NCBI RefSeq assembly: GCF_000260985.4
Contig: NC_017857.3
Coordinates: 1,674,001-1,738,000, forward strand
Direction: 5' to 3'
Origin: Methylophaga nitratireducenticrescens
GTDB lineage: Bacteria > Pseudomonadota > Gammaproteobacteria > Nitrosococcales > Methylophagaceae
DNA length: 64,000 nt
Under the pieces are notes generated by a model that saw nothing but the letters and a program-made list of their open reading frames with translations, did no database searches and was not told the DNA's origin. Position numbers and translations under genes: made by a program. This document shows positions 31,484 through 39,779 of this stretch, one piece after another (positions within the stretch are counted from its first letter, which is position 1; each line of letters begins with the position of its first letter).

Positions 31484-31681
31484 TTAAGCGTTTTCATCAA
31501 CAGCCACGACATGAAATGAACCGTCCGCATTCACATAGACTGAAAATTCTATTGGGCGGCAACAGACAAAGCAATCCTCAATATATTGTTGATATTCCAC
31601 ACTGGCATCCAGTAAAACTTCAATGGTTTCACCGCAATAGGGGCACATTACGGATTGTTCCTGTAAAGCTTGCATCGCCAT
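31484..31681 (-). CDS. CPXCG motif-containing cysteine-rich protein
   Basis: The 65-residue protein has CPYCGE near the N-terminus and DCFVCCRPIEF in the second half, a CxxC...CxxC pair expected to bind one metal ion, with SVYVNADGSFHVVAVDEN after it. It matches the small CPXCG family of proteobacteria, whose role is unknown. The Met-Ala-Met start leaves two possible initiation codons, at 31681 and 31675. Confidence 0.88.
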   Translation of the reverse strand: MAMQALQEQSVMCPYCGETIEVLLDASVEYQQYIEDCFVCCRPIEFSVYVNADGSFHVVAVDENA

Positions 31682-31771
31682 GCTCCAAAATTGTTTATTC
31701 TCGTTAAGAAATGTTTAGGTATGCATTAGTTCAATCTGTCATTCATTAAATATATTTTTGTGTAAGAAGTA
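31682..31771. other. Short intergenic stretch left of the palindromic element
   Basis: These AT-rich bases contain no frame or hairpin I can support. Together with the mobile-element-like sequence that follows, they make up the gene-free stretch up to the GNAT gene at 32271. Confidence 0.4.
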
Positions 31772-32199
31772 GGGCTTGTTGATCTTTCATAGTCGCCTCT
31801 GTTTATGACTGAAAATGTACCAATCAAGGCGCTAGGAGAGCAGTTTGTGAGATGCATCCTTGTATCTCACCCCTTTGGGGCTTGCGCTCAAAAACGCTTA
31901 TCTCCATGGATGGAGTGTATGCAAAAGCAATGTCTGGAACATTGCTTGTCCCGGCGTTTTTGTAGTCATTCTAAATAAACGACGAGCAAAGCTTCTGCAT
32001 CCTGCTCACGCCCCTGACCTACATCCATGTAGGCCACGCAGACCGGCGCGCCTCCCTGGCGCGCCGGCATATGATGGGCAAGGGTGCCCAAATGCCGTGA
32101 TAGCAGGGATAGCGATAGCGGCCTGTCCATCCGTGGACATAAGTAGTACATTTTCAGCCTCAACCCGCAGGGCTGGGGCTCTGAAAGCTCAACAAGCCC
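31772..32199. mobile_element. MITE-like palindrome-rich element with terminal inverted repeats
   Basis: The ends are imperfect inverted repeats. The left begins GGGCTTGTTGATCTTTCA and the right, read inward on the minus strand, begins GGGCTTGTTGAGCTTTCA. A second matching block, CTGAAAATGTAC (31809-31820 and 32146-32157), lies about 37 bases inside each end on the left and 42 on the right. Between them are at least seven hairpins, including a perfect 10-bp GC stem (32043-32067) and an AAAAACGC/GCGTTTTT pair (31890-31897 / 31954-31961) enclosing two smaller hairpins. No transposase is present. The open frames inside have no family resemblance. No clear target duplication was seen. Confidence 0.6.
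32043..32067. repeat. Perfect 10-bp GC-rich inverted repeat
   Basis: CCGGCGCGCC (32043-32052) and GGCGCGCCGG (32058-32067) flank the loop TCCCT. It is the strongest of the stems inside the MITE-like element. There is no T-run after it, so a terminator is unlikely. Neighbouring stems are CCTACAT/ATGTAGG (32018-32033), GGCAT/ATGCC (32066-32070 / 32092-32096) and TGTCCA/TGGACA (32124-32139). Confidence 0.8.
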
Positions 32200-32270
32200 C
32201 AAGCCAACCAATAATAAACTCTGGGAGCAGCACGATGCAACAGGCCATAAAAGAAACCCTGACTACTCTT

Positions 32271-32768
32271 TTATAAGTTGTCGTACTCAAACAGAAAACG
32301 CCGGTCACCCAGACCAATACCCTCGGCTATTTGGCTGAAACCGGCCTTTCGATAAAACGCCAATAGCTCAGGGTAGTGGGCGACAGCATCCAATTGCAGG
32401 GTACGTCCATTGATTAACTTCAGACAATGTTGCAACAGAAGCCGTCCATAACCCGATTGCTGATGCTGTGGATGGACAGCCAGTTGAGTCAGATAAAAGT
32501 CAGCCTTCGGCACATCTGGCCAGCAATCGACATAATAATCGGCAGGTTTAATGCCTAAAGCGACACAACCTGAAACCTGTGAATCCTGTTTAAGAATATA
32601 AACCGTCTTCTGTAACAGATTCTCCCGGACGGATTGTTCATCATAAACACCCAACCAATGTGTCATACCCTGCTGATACATATGATTTGCACATGCCGTT
32701 AACAGTCTGACAAGTGCAGGAATATCCTGCTGGCAAGCGAGTTGAATTTGTGGCTTCATACTTTGCAT
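32271..32768 (-). CDS. GNAT family N-acetyltransferase
   Basis: The 165-residue protein has the GNAT fold: IPALVRLLTACANHMYQQGMTHW, FYLTQLAVHPQHQQSGYGRLLLQHCLKLI (motif A; the acetyl-CoA pyrophosphate loop reads QQSGYG) and LDAVAHYPELLAFYRKAGFSQIAEG. The substrate is unknown. The start at 32768 has an alternative Met three codons in. It lies 4 bases after the SLC13 transporter gene on the same strand and could be co-transcribed with it. Confidence 0.88.
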   Translation of the reverse strand: MQSMKPQIQLACQQDIPALVRLLTACANHMYQQGMTHWLGVYDEQSVRENLLQKTVYILKQDSQVSGCVALGIKPADYYVDCWPDVPKADFYLTQLAVHPQHQQSGYGRLLLQHCLKLINGRTLQLDAVAHYPELLAFYRKAGFSQIAEGIGLGDRRFLFEYDNL

Positions 32769-32772
32769 AAAA

Positions 32773-34545
32773 TTAATTAATTGGCCAGATCAACATGATG
32801 ACGCTAATCGTCACCGCTCCAATAAATAAATTCATCGGAATACCTACTGTTAAAAAGTCACGGAAATGATATCCCCCCGGACCATACACCATTAGATTTG
32901 TCTGATAGCCCAGTGGGGTAGCAAAACTTGCTGATGCCGCCATCATAATCGCAAACACGAATGGTTCATTGTGCAGTTCGGCTTTAGATGTTAATTCCAG
33001 CACAATCGGCAACATTAATACCGCTGCTGCATTATTGGTAATCACTTCGGTCAGTACAGACACAGCGATATAGGTCATCACCAGCATTAACCAGGGTTGA
33101 TTCTGGCTTAATGAAACAATACCGCTCGCCACCACATCAGCAACCCCTGTCTGCTGCAGAGCGACACCTAAGGCAAACGATGCGGCAATGGTTAAAATAA
33201 CAGTCAGATCAAGGCTACGCTCTGCCTGACTTACTGAGCAACAACCGGTCAATATCATCAATGTTGCCCCAATTAATGACGCATGCAGCATATCAATAAT
33301 ACCGAATCCAGCTGCAGCTACCAGAGCGATCAAAATCACCCAGGCAAGCGCTGCTTTATCATGATTGGGAGATTCTTTGCCCAAATCATTAATCAATAAG
33401 AAGTCTTTGTTATAACGTTGTCGACTGACAAAAGCTGGTCTGGCCTCCAACAACAGAGAGTCACCTGCTTTTAAAACAATAGTGCTCAGGTTGCCTACGA
33501 TACGTTCACCATTTCTGGCTACAGCCATTATCACCGCACCATATCGCTGACGGAATTTTGCTTCGCGAATGGTTTCGCCAATGGCTGCACAGTGCGGTGA
33601 AACGACAGCTTCCACCAGGCTTCTTTCCGGACGATCTGCAGAAAGTACAGTGCTTTCTGCATCGGAAGTAGAGGCAACAATACCTCTGATGCGAAGTAAA
33701 TCAGTAATGCCCTGAGTGTCTCCGGCAAACACCAGACGATCACCACCTTGCAGGCGTTGTTCAGGCGTTACTGCCGTTAACAATGTTCCGTTTCGCTCAA
33801 TTTCTACCAGATAAACACTTTTCTGCTCACGCAAACCAGCTTGTTGAATACTTTGTCCAACCAATGGGCCATTTGCCTCGACCATCACTTCCAGGGTGAA
33901 CTCCCGAACATTTTCAAATGCGTGACTTTTCCCGATATCAGGCAGCCATTTAGGAAAAAACAGCCACATAAAAATCAAGCCACAAATGGCGACAGGTAAA
34001 CCAATAATCGTGATGGAAAAAATTGAAAAACCAGCTTCACCGGTTAATGATTGATATTGACCATTTAAAACAAGGTTGGTACTGGTGCCAATTAATGTCA
34101 GTGTCCCGCCCAGAATAGCCGTGTAACTCAGAGGAATCATAAGTTTCGAGGGATTGATGTTAATTCGTTTGCACCAGGCAAGCAGCCCCGGAATCATGGT
34201 GGCTACCACGGGCGTATTGTTTAAAAAAGCACTGAGAAAAAACACCGGTGTAAACATCCGCAGGTAGGAACCTCGGATAGATTTTGGGGAGCCTAGCAAT
34301 GATTTAACAAGAATATCCACACCACCAGAGGCATGTAAGCCGGCTGCAACAATGAACATCGCAGCAACGGTAATCAATCCTTCATTACTAAAACCAGCCA
34401 GGGCCTGTGGGCCACTCAGAACTCCGGTAGCTAATAACACCGTCATCGCCGTAATCATGGCAATGTGCGGGCGTACCCGTGTGAATGTTAAAACCAGCAG
34501 GACCCCACAGGTCACGCAGATGGTAAACCAAGCTTCCCATGACAT
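32773..34545 (-). CDS. SLC13 family permease with two internal TrkA-C (RCK_C) domains
   Basis: The 590-residue transporter has N-terminal and C-terminal blocks of membrane helices separated by a soluble part (about 210-385) holding two TrkA-C domains: VEANGPLVGQSIQQAGLREQKSVYLVEIERNG and VVSPHCAAIGETIREAKFRQRYGAVIMAVARNGERI. The motifs SAFLNNTPVVATMIPGLLAWCKR and TEVITNNAAAVLMLPI are the paired SNT/NNT sodium- and substrate-binding loops. Relatives carry sulfate or dicarboxylates. Cargo unknown here; sulfate is plausible. Confidence 0.92.
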   Translation of the reverse strand: MSWEAWFTICVTCGVLLVLTFTRVRPHIAMITAMTVLLATGVLSGPQALAGFSNEGLITVAAMFIVAAGLHASGGVDILVKSLLGSPKSIRGSYLRMFTPVFFLSAFLNNTPVVATMIPGLLAWCKRININPSKLMIPLSYTAILGGTLTLIGTSTNLVLNGQYQSLTGEAGFSIFSITIIGLPVAICGLIFMWLFFPKWLPDIGKSHAFENVREFTLEVMVEANGPLVGQSIQQAGLREQKSVYLVEIERNGTLLTAVTPEQRLQGGDRLVFAGDTQGITDLLRIRGIVASTSDAESTVLSADRPERSLVEAVVSPHCAAIGETIREAKFRQRYGAVIMAVARNGERIVGNLSTIVLKAGDSLLLEARPAFVSRQRYNKDFLLINDLGKESPNHDKAALAWVILIALVAAAGFGIIDMLHASLIGATLMILTGCCSVSQAERSLDLTVILTIAASFALGVALQQTGVADVVASGIVSLSQNQPWLMLVMTYIAVSVLTEVITNNAAAVLMLPIVLELTSKAELHNEPFVFAIMMAASASFATPLGYQTNLMVYGPGGYHFRDFLTVGIPMNLFIGAVTISVIMLIWPIN

Positions 34546-34650
34546 TTATTTGTATCGCCTGAACAGTTAGAAGGCGACTATCATCGCAATAATTCAATAT
34601 AAAAAGAATTAATTAATACAGATTTATATATACCGTTTTACGATATGGGT

Positions 34651-35181
34651 TTACCAGCGTTGCGGTACTTTCTTAATCTGTGAAATATCATAACCCTGCT
34701 CAGCAAGCAGTTGCAGCATCTTGAGATAATCCTGTTCCGGAATATGCGGTGTTCGCGCCATTATCCACACATAATCGCGTTTTTCGCGACCTACAATTGT
34801 CTGAGTGTAGTCGTCATTCAGATAGACGATTCGATAATCTGCTTTGAAGGGCCAGATAAACTGCATACCCCAAACCGCATTTGACCCGTCATCCATAACG
34901 AAGCCTTTTGGATGGTATTGTTTCTGTTCGCCATCAAAACCGTCTTTGTTAAAGGTAAATGTGGTGGCGATAGCGCCATCGTCATTCAGTTCATAAGTTT
35001 CGACAGCGTTGTGAGCACCTTTTTCAATAAAGGTCGGAATATTGGCAATGACATACCAATCACCCATAAAGCGCTTTATATCTACATTATTTTCGGTACG
35101 AATCGGTTTTGACATTGACTGACATCCTGCTAACAGCGTGATAAACAGCAACAGAGATAATTTACGACCAAACATCGACAT
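34651..35181 (-). CDS. blc: Outer-membrane lipocalin (Blc-like lipoprotein)
   Basis: The 176-residue protein has a lipoprotein signal (LLLFITLLAGCQS, Cys about residue 20) and the lipocalin signature FMGDWYVIANIPTFIEKGAHNAVETYEL, followed by FIWPFKADYRIVYLND and WIMARTPHIPEQDYLKMLQLL. Blc-type lipocalins bind phospholipids and lysophospholipids at the outer membrane. A GGAGGG site precedes the ATG. It is a single gene. Confidence 0.94.
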   Translation of the reverse strand: MSMFGRKLSLLLFITLLAGCQSMSKPIRTENNVDIKRFMGDWYVIANIPTFIEKGAHNAVETYELNDDGAIATTFTFNKDGFDGEQKQYHPKGFVMDDGSNAVWGMQFIWPFKADYRIVYLNDDYTQTIVGREKRDYVWIMARTPHIPEQDYLKMLQLLAEQGYDISQIKKVPQRW

Positions 35182-35270
35182 CCCTCCTGATTAGAGATCT
35201 CAATGATCGAATGCCAACTGTGAATCGGATGTGAAGATGAGTGATTACATTTTGCCAGCCACTGCTGAAA

Positions 35271-36080
35271 TCAGGATTTTGCTTTGATGAGTTGCTTGAG
35301 CTCTTCAAGCTGTGCCGACAAGTGTTCAATGGTCATATCGTTTTTATGCGCTTCTTCATGTTCTTCGGCACGCTCCTGTTCCATTACATTGACGACAATA
35401 CCAATCAGCATATTGAGGAAGGCAAAAGTATTGAGGAAGATAAACATCAGATAATAAATCCAGCTTAGTGGATACACTGCCATGGTCTCGTACATAACAT
35501 CAGTCCAGTCCTCAAATGTCATTACCCGGAACAACGTCAGCATTGAGACAGCAATATCACCCCAAAGAAAATCATTTATCCCTTCGAACAGCGTGGTGCC
35601 AATCGCGGCAAAGATATAGACGATAATAAACATCATCAAGGCAACATAACCAAGCTGAGGTAACGCCTTAAGTAGAGAATTAAGCAAATGACGTAGTTCG
35701 GGAATTACCGAGACCATCCGTAAAACCCGAAAGATACGTATCAACCGGGCCACATAAGCCAGTTCACTATCATTGACCGGTATCAAAGAGACCGTGACGA
35801 TAAGGGTGTCAAACACATTCCAGCCACTTTTGAAAAAATCCCGCTTATTGGGTTCTGCCAGAAAACGAACGCTTATTTCGACAACAAAAAAGAGGGTAAT
35901 CGCATAATCCAGCCAGTCGACTAAGCGCAGAACCTGCAGAGGGATTTCATAGGTTTTGACCCCCGTGACCATGGCAGAAAACAAAATAACGCTGACCACG
36001 ATAATTTCGAACAAACGATTTTGTCGCAGGCGCTCTAATTTGTTTTGAAAAGAGATTTGAGAGGATGTAGGTGTTTGCAT
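35271..36080 (-). CDS. Voltage-gated cation channel (bacterial Nav/Cav type) with an acidic filter
   Basis: The 269-residue protein has one six-helix voltage-gated domain like NaChBac/NavAb. S4 carries Arg at 112, 115, 118 and 121 (ARLIRIFRVLRMVSVIPELR). The pore contains TFEDWTD (188-194), and S6 is followed by a charged coiled-coil tail (EQERAEEHEEAHKND, then a leucine heptad). NavAb has TLESWSM at the filter. Here the Ser is Asp and the Met is Asp, two of the changes that produced the calcium-selective CavAb. Calcium permeability is therefore a reasonable inference. Single gene. Confidence 0.9.
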   Translation of the reverse strand: MQTPTSSQISFQNKLERLRQNRLFEIIVVSVILFSAMVTGVKTYEIPLQVLRLVDWLDYAITLFFVVEISVRFLAEPNKRDFFKSGWNVFDTLIVTVSLIPVNDSELAYVARLIRIFRVLRMVSVIPELRHLLNSLLKALPQLGYVALMMFIIVYIFAAIGTTLFEGINDFLWGDIAVSMLTLFRVMTFEDWTDVMYETMAVYPLSWIYYLMFIFLNTFAFLNMLIGIVVNVMEQERAEEHEEAHKNDMTIEHLSAQLEELKQLIKAKS

Positions 36081-36171
36081 GAATTGCAGCCAAAGAGTCA
36101 GTCAAGACCGCGATCATAGTCGGGATTTTTAATGGAGCAAAGACGTTTCGCCAAATAAAACTGAGAATATC

Positions 36172-36666
36172 TCAGTCGTTGGCAGCGAGATTATTGATTA
36201 AGGTCATAATCACCTTTTTGTTCGTTTCATTGAGTCCACGAAACATACACAGTAGTTGTTCTTCTGAATCTGAAATGACTAATTCACCATTAGCAATGGT
36301 ACGGCAACCGTTCGGTCTTATTTTAACCGCAACAGAATGGCGGCGATGTTTTTCATAAGACTGGGTCAGACGCATAACGATTTCCAGATTCAGGCTGATC
36401 TCATGTTGTTGACTGAAATCGCGCAACAGGCTTTTCAGATCATCAGGTATGCGTAACCCAAACGCTTCGGTGAAGGTAGTGGTAGGGTGTTTTAGCAGAA
36501 ATTCTTGCACAGTCGTTTTGCCGAAGCGATGAGTCAGGCTATTTTGTAATAAAAACAATGCCTCACTGGTCGTGCTCCGATTGTGCTGTGTCGCCTCAGA
36601 ACGTAGCCAAGACATAAGCTCAGCAGGCAGTCTGAGGCCAAAGGGTCCTTTTCTCGCGCTCATCAA
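36172..36666 (-). CDS. Double ribbon-helix-helix (Arc-like) DNA-binding protein
   Basis: The 164-residue protein contains two Arc-type motifs: FGLRLPAELMSWLRSEATQH followed by an NRSTTSEALFLLQNSL helix (residues 8-46), and FGLRIPDDLKSLLRDFSQQHEISLNLEIVMRLTQSY (70-105). In single-domain Arc proteins two copies make one DNA-binding dimer, so this chain may fold as a covalent pair. The C-terminal 55 residues are not recognised. Two palindromes upstream (36722-36747) could be its operators. Not a known toxin-antitoxin pair: no toxin is next to it. Confidence 0.75.
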   Translation of the reverse strand: MMSARKGPFGLRLPAELMSWLRSEATQHNRSTTSEALFLLQNSLTHRFGKTTVQEFLLKHPTTTFTEAFGLRIPDDLKSLLRDFSQQHEISLNLEIVMRLTQSYEKHRRHSVAVKIRPNGCRTIANGELVISDSEEQLLCMFRGLNETNKKVIMTLINNLAAND

Positions 36667-36721
36667 TTAAAGAGTGTAAACAGTTGTTATTGACATAGTT
36701 AGTTACCATCTGTAGTTTCAT

Positions 36722-36747
36722 TACCAATGGTATCTATTACCGTGGTA
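36722..36747. promoter_or_regulatory. Tandem TACC-N-GGTA palindromes between divergent genes
   Basis: TACCAATGGTA (36722-36732) and TACCGTGGTA (36738-36747) are two palindromes with the same TACC/GGTA arms. Their centres are 16 bases apart. They lie 56-81 bases upstream of the double ribbon-helix-helix gene and 109 bases before the GGDEF-EAL gene. A third half-site, TTACC, occurs at 36703. A TTGACA at 36690-36695 on the plus strand could be a -35. Binding by the neighbouring regulator is inferred. Confidence 0.5.
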
Positions 36748-36855
36748 TTTAGATAAGCCAGTGTTGCTCAGTAAGCGTGAAAGCCTTGTGAACTGGGCTT
36801 GCACGGCTGACGGAACGTATGGCAAAAGATCAACATTAAGGACAAGGCACGTAGT

Positions 36856-38916
36856 GTGAGAAACACATTATTAGAGAATGCTTTCAAATTCGCACATGAA
36901 GGCATCGTCATCACGGATGAACAGCAGAACATTGTTGATATTAATGAAGCTATGCAGCATATCACTGGCTACTCCCGTTCTGATCTTATCGGTAGCAAAC
37001 CACAAATCCTTAGTGCTGAAAGCCAAAATAAAATATTTAATCAATCTCTATGGCAGTCATTGCAGCGCAATGGTTTCTGGCAAGGCGAAGTGTCCAATAA
37101 ACGCAAAGATGGATCGCACTATATAGCCCGGTTTAGTGTTAAACGAATCAATGCCCACGGCAAAGTGTTTTACTTGGGTCATTTAAGTGATATCACCACC
37201 GACAGGAAGTATCGTGCTGTTCTTTCTGATCTGGTTCTTAATCGAAATTCACATCAGATCCTCAATAAAAACCGGCTGGAAAATGAATTCCGTCACATGA
37301 GTGCTCTTGCAGACCAGAAGGATGAAAAACTGGTCGTGGCCTTTATGGATCTGGATGAGTTCAAAAGTATTAATGATATTCATGGCAAGGTTACCGCTGA
37401 CCAATTGTTGGAACAGGTTCCGGAACGTGTTCGAACTGCTCTGAAGAAAACCGATAGCATTGTACGCTATGGTGGTGATGAATTTGTGCTGATTATCGGT
37501 GGTATTGCCAGCCATGCTGCTGCCACAGACACCATTAATAAAGTGCTTTCAGCCATATCGCTTCCCTTTATCATCAATGATGTGCCGATGATGATTACAG
37601 CTTCAGTAGGCTATACGCTTTATCCCGAAGATAAAGGCAGTCTGGACACATTAATCCGCCATGCTGATCAATGTATGTATAAAGCCAAGCTGGATGGAAA
37701 ATCTACCGTGTTTGCTTATGATCCCGGTGAGGAAGTTCAGATCACCGAGCGTAACCAGCAACTGCGGGAAATTGCGACTGCAATAAGTGAAGATCAGTTT
37801 GTTCTGTTTTATCAACCCAAGGTAACGCTGAGTACCGGGCATATTTTTGGCTTTGAAGCCTTGATTCGCTGGCAACATCCCAAACGCGGTCTGCTGTCAC
37901 CGGATAAATTTATTGACCAGCTTTATGATACTGAATTGGAAGTCAGTCTTGGCCAGTGGGTTATCCGTCAGGCATTAAAACAGCTCGCAGCCTGGCAACA
38001 GGATGGTCATAACTATCAGCTGAGTATTAATCTCACTGCATATCACTTATCGACAGCGGACTTTTTTGACTGGCTGAAATATCAGATACAGCATTATCAT
38101 GGCCTTGACACCAGTCGCTTCCAGATTGAAATACTGGAAAGTAATCGGTTAAGCGATTTGAGCCTTATCAGTAATGTGGTCGAATTCTGTAAATCAGAGT
38201 TCGGCATTACCACGGCACTGGATGACTTTGGTACCGGCTATTCATCGTTGACCCATATCCGGGTTTTACCAGTAGATGTTGTCAAAGTAGATCAGACCTT
38301 TGTCAGACGAATGTTGAGCGAGCCTGAGGATTGCAAGATTGTAGAAGGTGTTATTGCGTTGGCACAGTCGTTCAATATTCAGGTCATTGCCGAAGGGGTT
38401 GAATCTATTGCCCACGGTGAGGTGCTATTGGCAATGGGCTGTAATCAAGCACAGGGCTATGCGTTAGCCAAGCCTTTGCCTATTGATCAACTGATGAAGT
38501 TTTTAAGCTCATATCAGCCGTTCAGGCAATGGTGTTCGCAATCGGGTCTATTGAAAAACCATAAACAGGCACGACTCAGTCTGTTTTATTTTTATCTTAA
38601 ATACTGGTTGCATCAACTTCAGGAAAGACTGTTTGTTGAGCCTGAGATTAAAACCGAGTGGCCTATAACCCAATTATCCGATACTCATTGCGGAATTTGG
38701 CTTGAAAAAGCCCGATATCATCATTACCTGGACGATGCCACGCTTGACCAGATAAGCCAATTTCATCATTACATCTTTCAATCTGGAAATGACTTACTGG
38801 CCAGTTATCTAGCCGGAGATGTTCATGCCAGCCGGGCAGGATTCAATGCTCAGGAAACCACGTTTCAAACCACACTTTATGAATTACATGTCCTGATTAA
38901 ACGGATGTCTGAATAA
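36856..38916 (+). CDS. PAS-GGDEF-EAL protein with a CZB-like C-terminal domain
   Basis: The 686-residue cytoplasmic protein starts with GTG. Order: PAS (about 5-115), GGDEF (about 160-290, intact RYGGDEF but a degenerate I-site region), EAL (about 305-550) and a C-terminal helical domain. The EAL part keeps FEALIRW, INLTAYHL, EILES, DDFGTGYSSL, VVKVDQTF and AEGVES, so cyclic-di-GMP hydrolysis is expected. The C-terminal HCGIWLEK and the following FHHYIF recall the zinc-binding CZB domain (H...CxGxW...H), although the last His pair is imperfect. The ribosome site is weak. Confidence 0.88.
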   Translation: MRNTLLENAFKFAHEGIVITDEQQNIVDINEAMQHITGYSRSDLIGSKPQILSAESQNKIFNQSLWQSLQRNGFWQGEVSNKRKDGSHYIARFSVKRINAHGKVFYLGHLSDITTDRKYRAVLSDLVLNRNSHQILNKNRLENEFRHMSALADQKDEKLVVAFMDLDEFKSINDIHGKVTADQLLEQVPERVRTALKKTDSIVRYGGDEFVLIIGGIASHAAATDTINKVLSAISLPFIINDVPMMITASVGYTLYPEDKGSLDTLIRHADQCMYKAKLDGKSTVFAYDPGEEVQITERNQQLREIATAISEDQFVLFYQPKVTLSTGHIFGFEALIRWQHPKRGLLSPDKFIDQLYDTELEVSLGQWVIRQALKQLAAWQQDGHNYQLSINLTAYHLSTADFFDWLKYQIQHYHGLDTSRFQIEILESNRLSDLSLISNVVEFCKSEFGITTALDDFGTGYSSLTHIRVLPVDVVKVDQTFVRRMLSEPEDCKIVEGVIALAQSFNIQVIAEGVESIAHGEVLLAMGCNQAQGYALAKPLPIDQLMKFLSSYQPFRQWCSQSGLLKNHKQARLSLFYFYLKYWLHQLQERLFVEPEIKTEWPITQLSDTHCGIWLEKARYHHYLDDATLDQISQFHHYIFQSGNDLLASYLAGDVHASRAGFNAQETTFQTTLYELHVLIKRMSE

Positions 38917-38934
38917 GAATTCTGTTTTAAATGG

Positions 38935-38979
38935 TTGACAGTTGCCGCGCTTACTGAAATGATATGATATATCATAGTT
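38935..38979 (+). promoter_or_regulatory. Promoter with Zur-box-like operator upstream of merC
   Basis: A perfect -35, TTGACA (38935-38940), is followed 17 bases on by AATGAT (38958-38963). The operator ATGATAT-GAT-ATATCAT (38959-38975) has 7-base arms that are perfectly complementary, with GAA just before it. The known gammaproteobacterial Zur box has the same 7-3-7 architecture (ATGTTAT-ANT-ATAACAT). The operator covers the -10, so bound Zur would block RNA polymerase. The operon it drives ends with the zur gene itself. Confidence 0.75.
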
Positions 38980-38995
38980 AATGAGGTGGCTGAAA

Positions 38996-39376
38996 ATGAA
39001 AGATGATTTGGCCGTGGCCTGCTCAGGTGCATGCATGATCCATTGCTTATTAACACCAATAGTCATTGGATTTGGCACAGCTGGACTGTTAGGGGATTGG
39101 TTTACTTCTGAATGGGTGCATAAGGTAATGCTCGTTCCGGTGATCCTGCTGGCGATCCTGAGTTTACCGGGAGCTTATCGCAGACATAAAAATCGTTGGC
39201 CTTTATTACTCGGCGGAATAGGACTTTTCACCATGGTTTCAGCATTAATCGGTCCGGAATCTCTGGAGACATGGATCACTCTGAGTGGTGGACTGCTGGT
39301 GATTACTGCCCATCTCTGGAACCGAAATCTGTCACTGCGACTCATTCCTGCTCCACAAGGAAATGCAAATGGATGA
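38996..39376 (+). CDS. MerC domain-containing membrane protein
   Basis: The 126-residue protein has about four membrane helices and the MerC features ACSGACMIHCLLTPIVIG (Cys pair and His) and WVHKVMLVPVILLAIL. MerC proteins import mercuric ion, but relatives without other mer genes are found in zinc-responsive clusters. GAGGTGG lies about 6-8 bases before the ATG at 38996, so I prefer it to the ATG at 38981. First gene of the Zur-box operon; overlaps dksA2 by 8 bases. A zinc role is inferred from context. Confidence 0.82.
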   Translation: MKDDLAVACSGACMIHCLLTPIVIGFGTAGLLGDWFTSEWVHKVMLVPVILLAILSLPGAYRRHKNRWPLLLGGIGLFTMVSALIGPESLETWITLSGGLLVITAHLWNRNLSLRLIPAPQGNANG

Positions 39377-39779
39377 ACAGGATTTATTAGCGGCTTCCGA
39401 GACCGAGTATATGAATGCTGAACAGTTGGCTTTTTTTGATCGTCGTCTGCAGCAACTCAGAACTGAAACCCTGGATGAGATATCTGCAGTAAAAAATCAA
39501 ATGCTGGGCAACAGCCAGGTCAGTGATGTACTGGATAGGGCGCAGCAGGAAGAGGAGTCACAAATTGCTTTGCGTATTGCTGACCGAAAACGTCAATTGA
39601 TTCCCAAAATTGATGCAGCAAGGCAACGCATTCGCAGTGGGGAATATGGTTATTGCCTGCAAACCGGTGAGCCGATCGGCATTGCTCGTTTGCTGATACG
39701 CCCGACTGCCGAATATTGCACTGACGCCAAAACCATTAATGAACAAAAAGAAGGCCTCTATGAAGTTAAATCCAGATAA
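39369..39779 (+). CDS. DksA2-like TraR/DksA transcription factor with two-Cys zinc finger
   Basis: The 136-residue protein has the DksA coiled coil (about 20-80) ending near [12 protein letters not shown], with the tip residues altered from classic DksA. The four-Cys zinc finger is reduced: Cys96-x-x-Thr99 and Cys117-x-x-Ala120. P. aeruginosa DksA2, which works without zinc and is induced on zinc loss, has the same CxxT/CxxA pattern. AAGG lies 8 bases before the chosen ATG. It overlaps merC by 8 bases and the COG0523 gene by 20. I infer a zinc-sparing substitute for DksA. Confidence 0.85.
   Translation: MDEQDLLAASETEYMNAEQLAFFDRRLQQLRTETLDEISAVKNQMLGNSQVSDVLDRAQQEEESQIALRIADRKRQLIPKIDAARQRIRSGEYGYCLQTGEPIGIARLLIRPTAEYCTDAKTINEQKEGLYEVKSR

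Noticed and set aside
31860-32276. 138-residue plus-strand frame and an 81-residue minus-strand frame in the palindromic element
   Set aside because: Both run through hairpins with no family resemblance. GC-rich palindromes keep several frames open. The short tail starting at the ATG at 32234 is only 13 codons.
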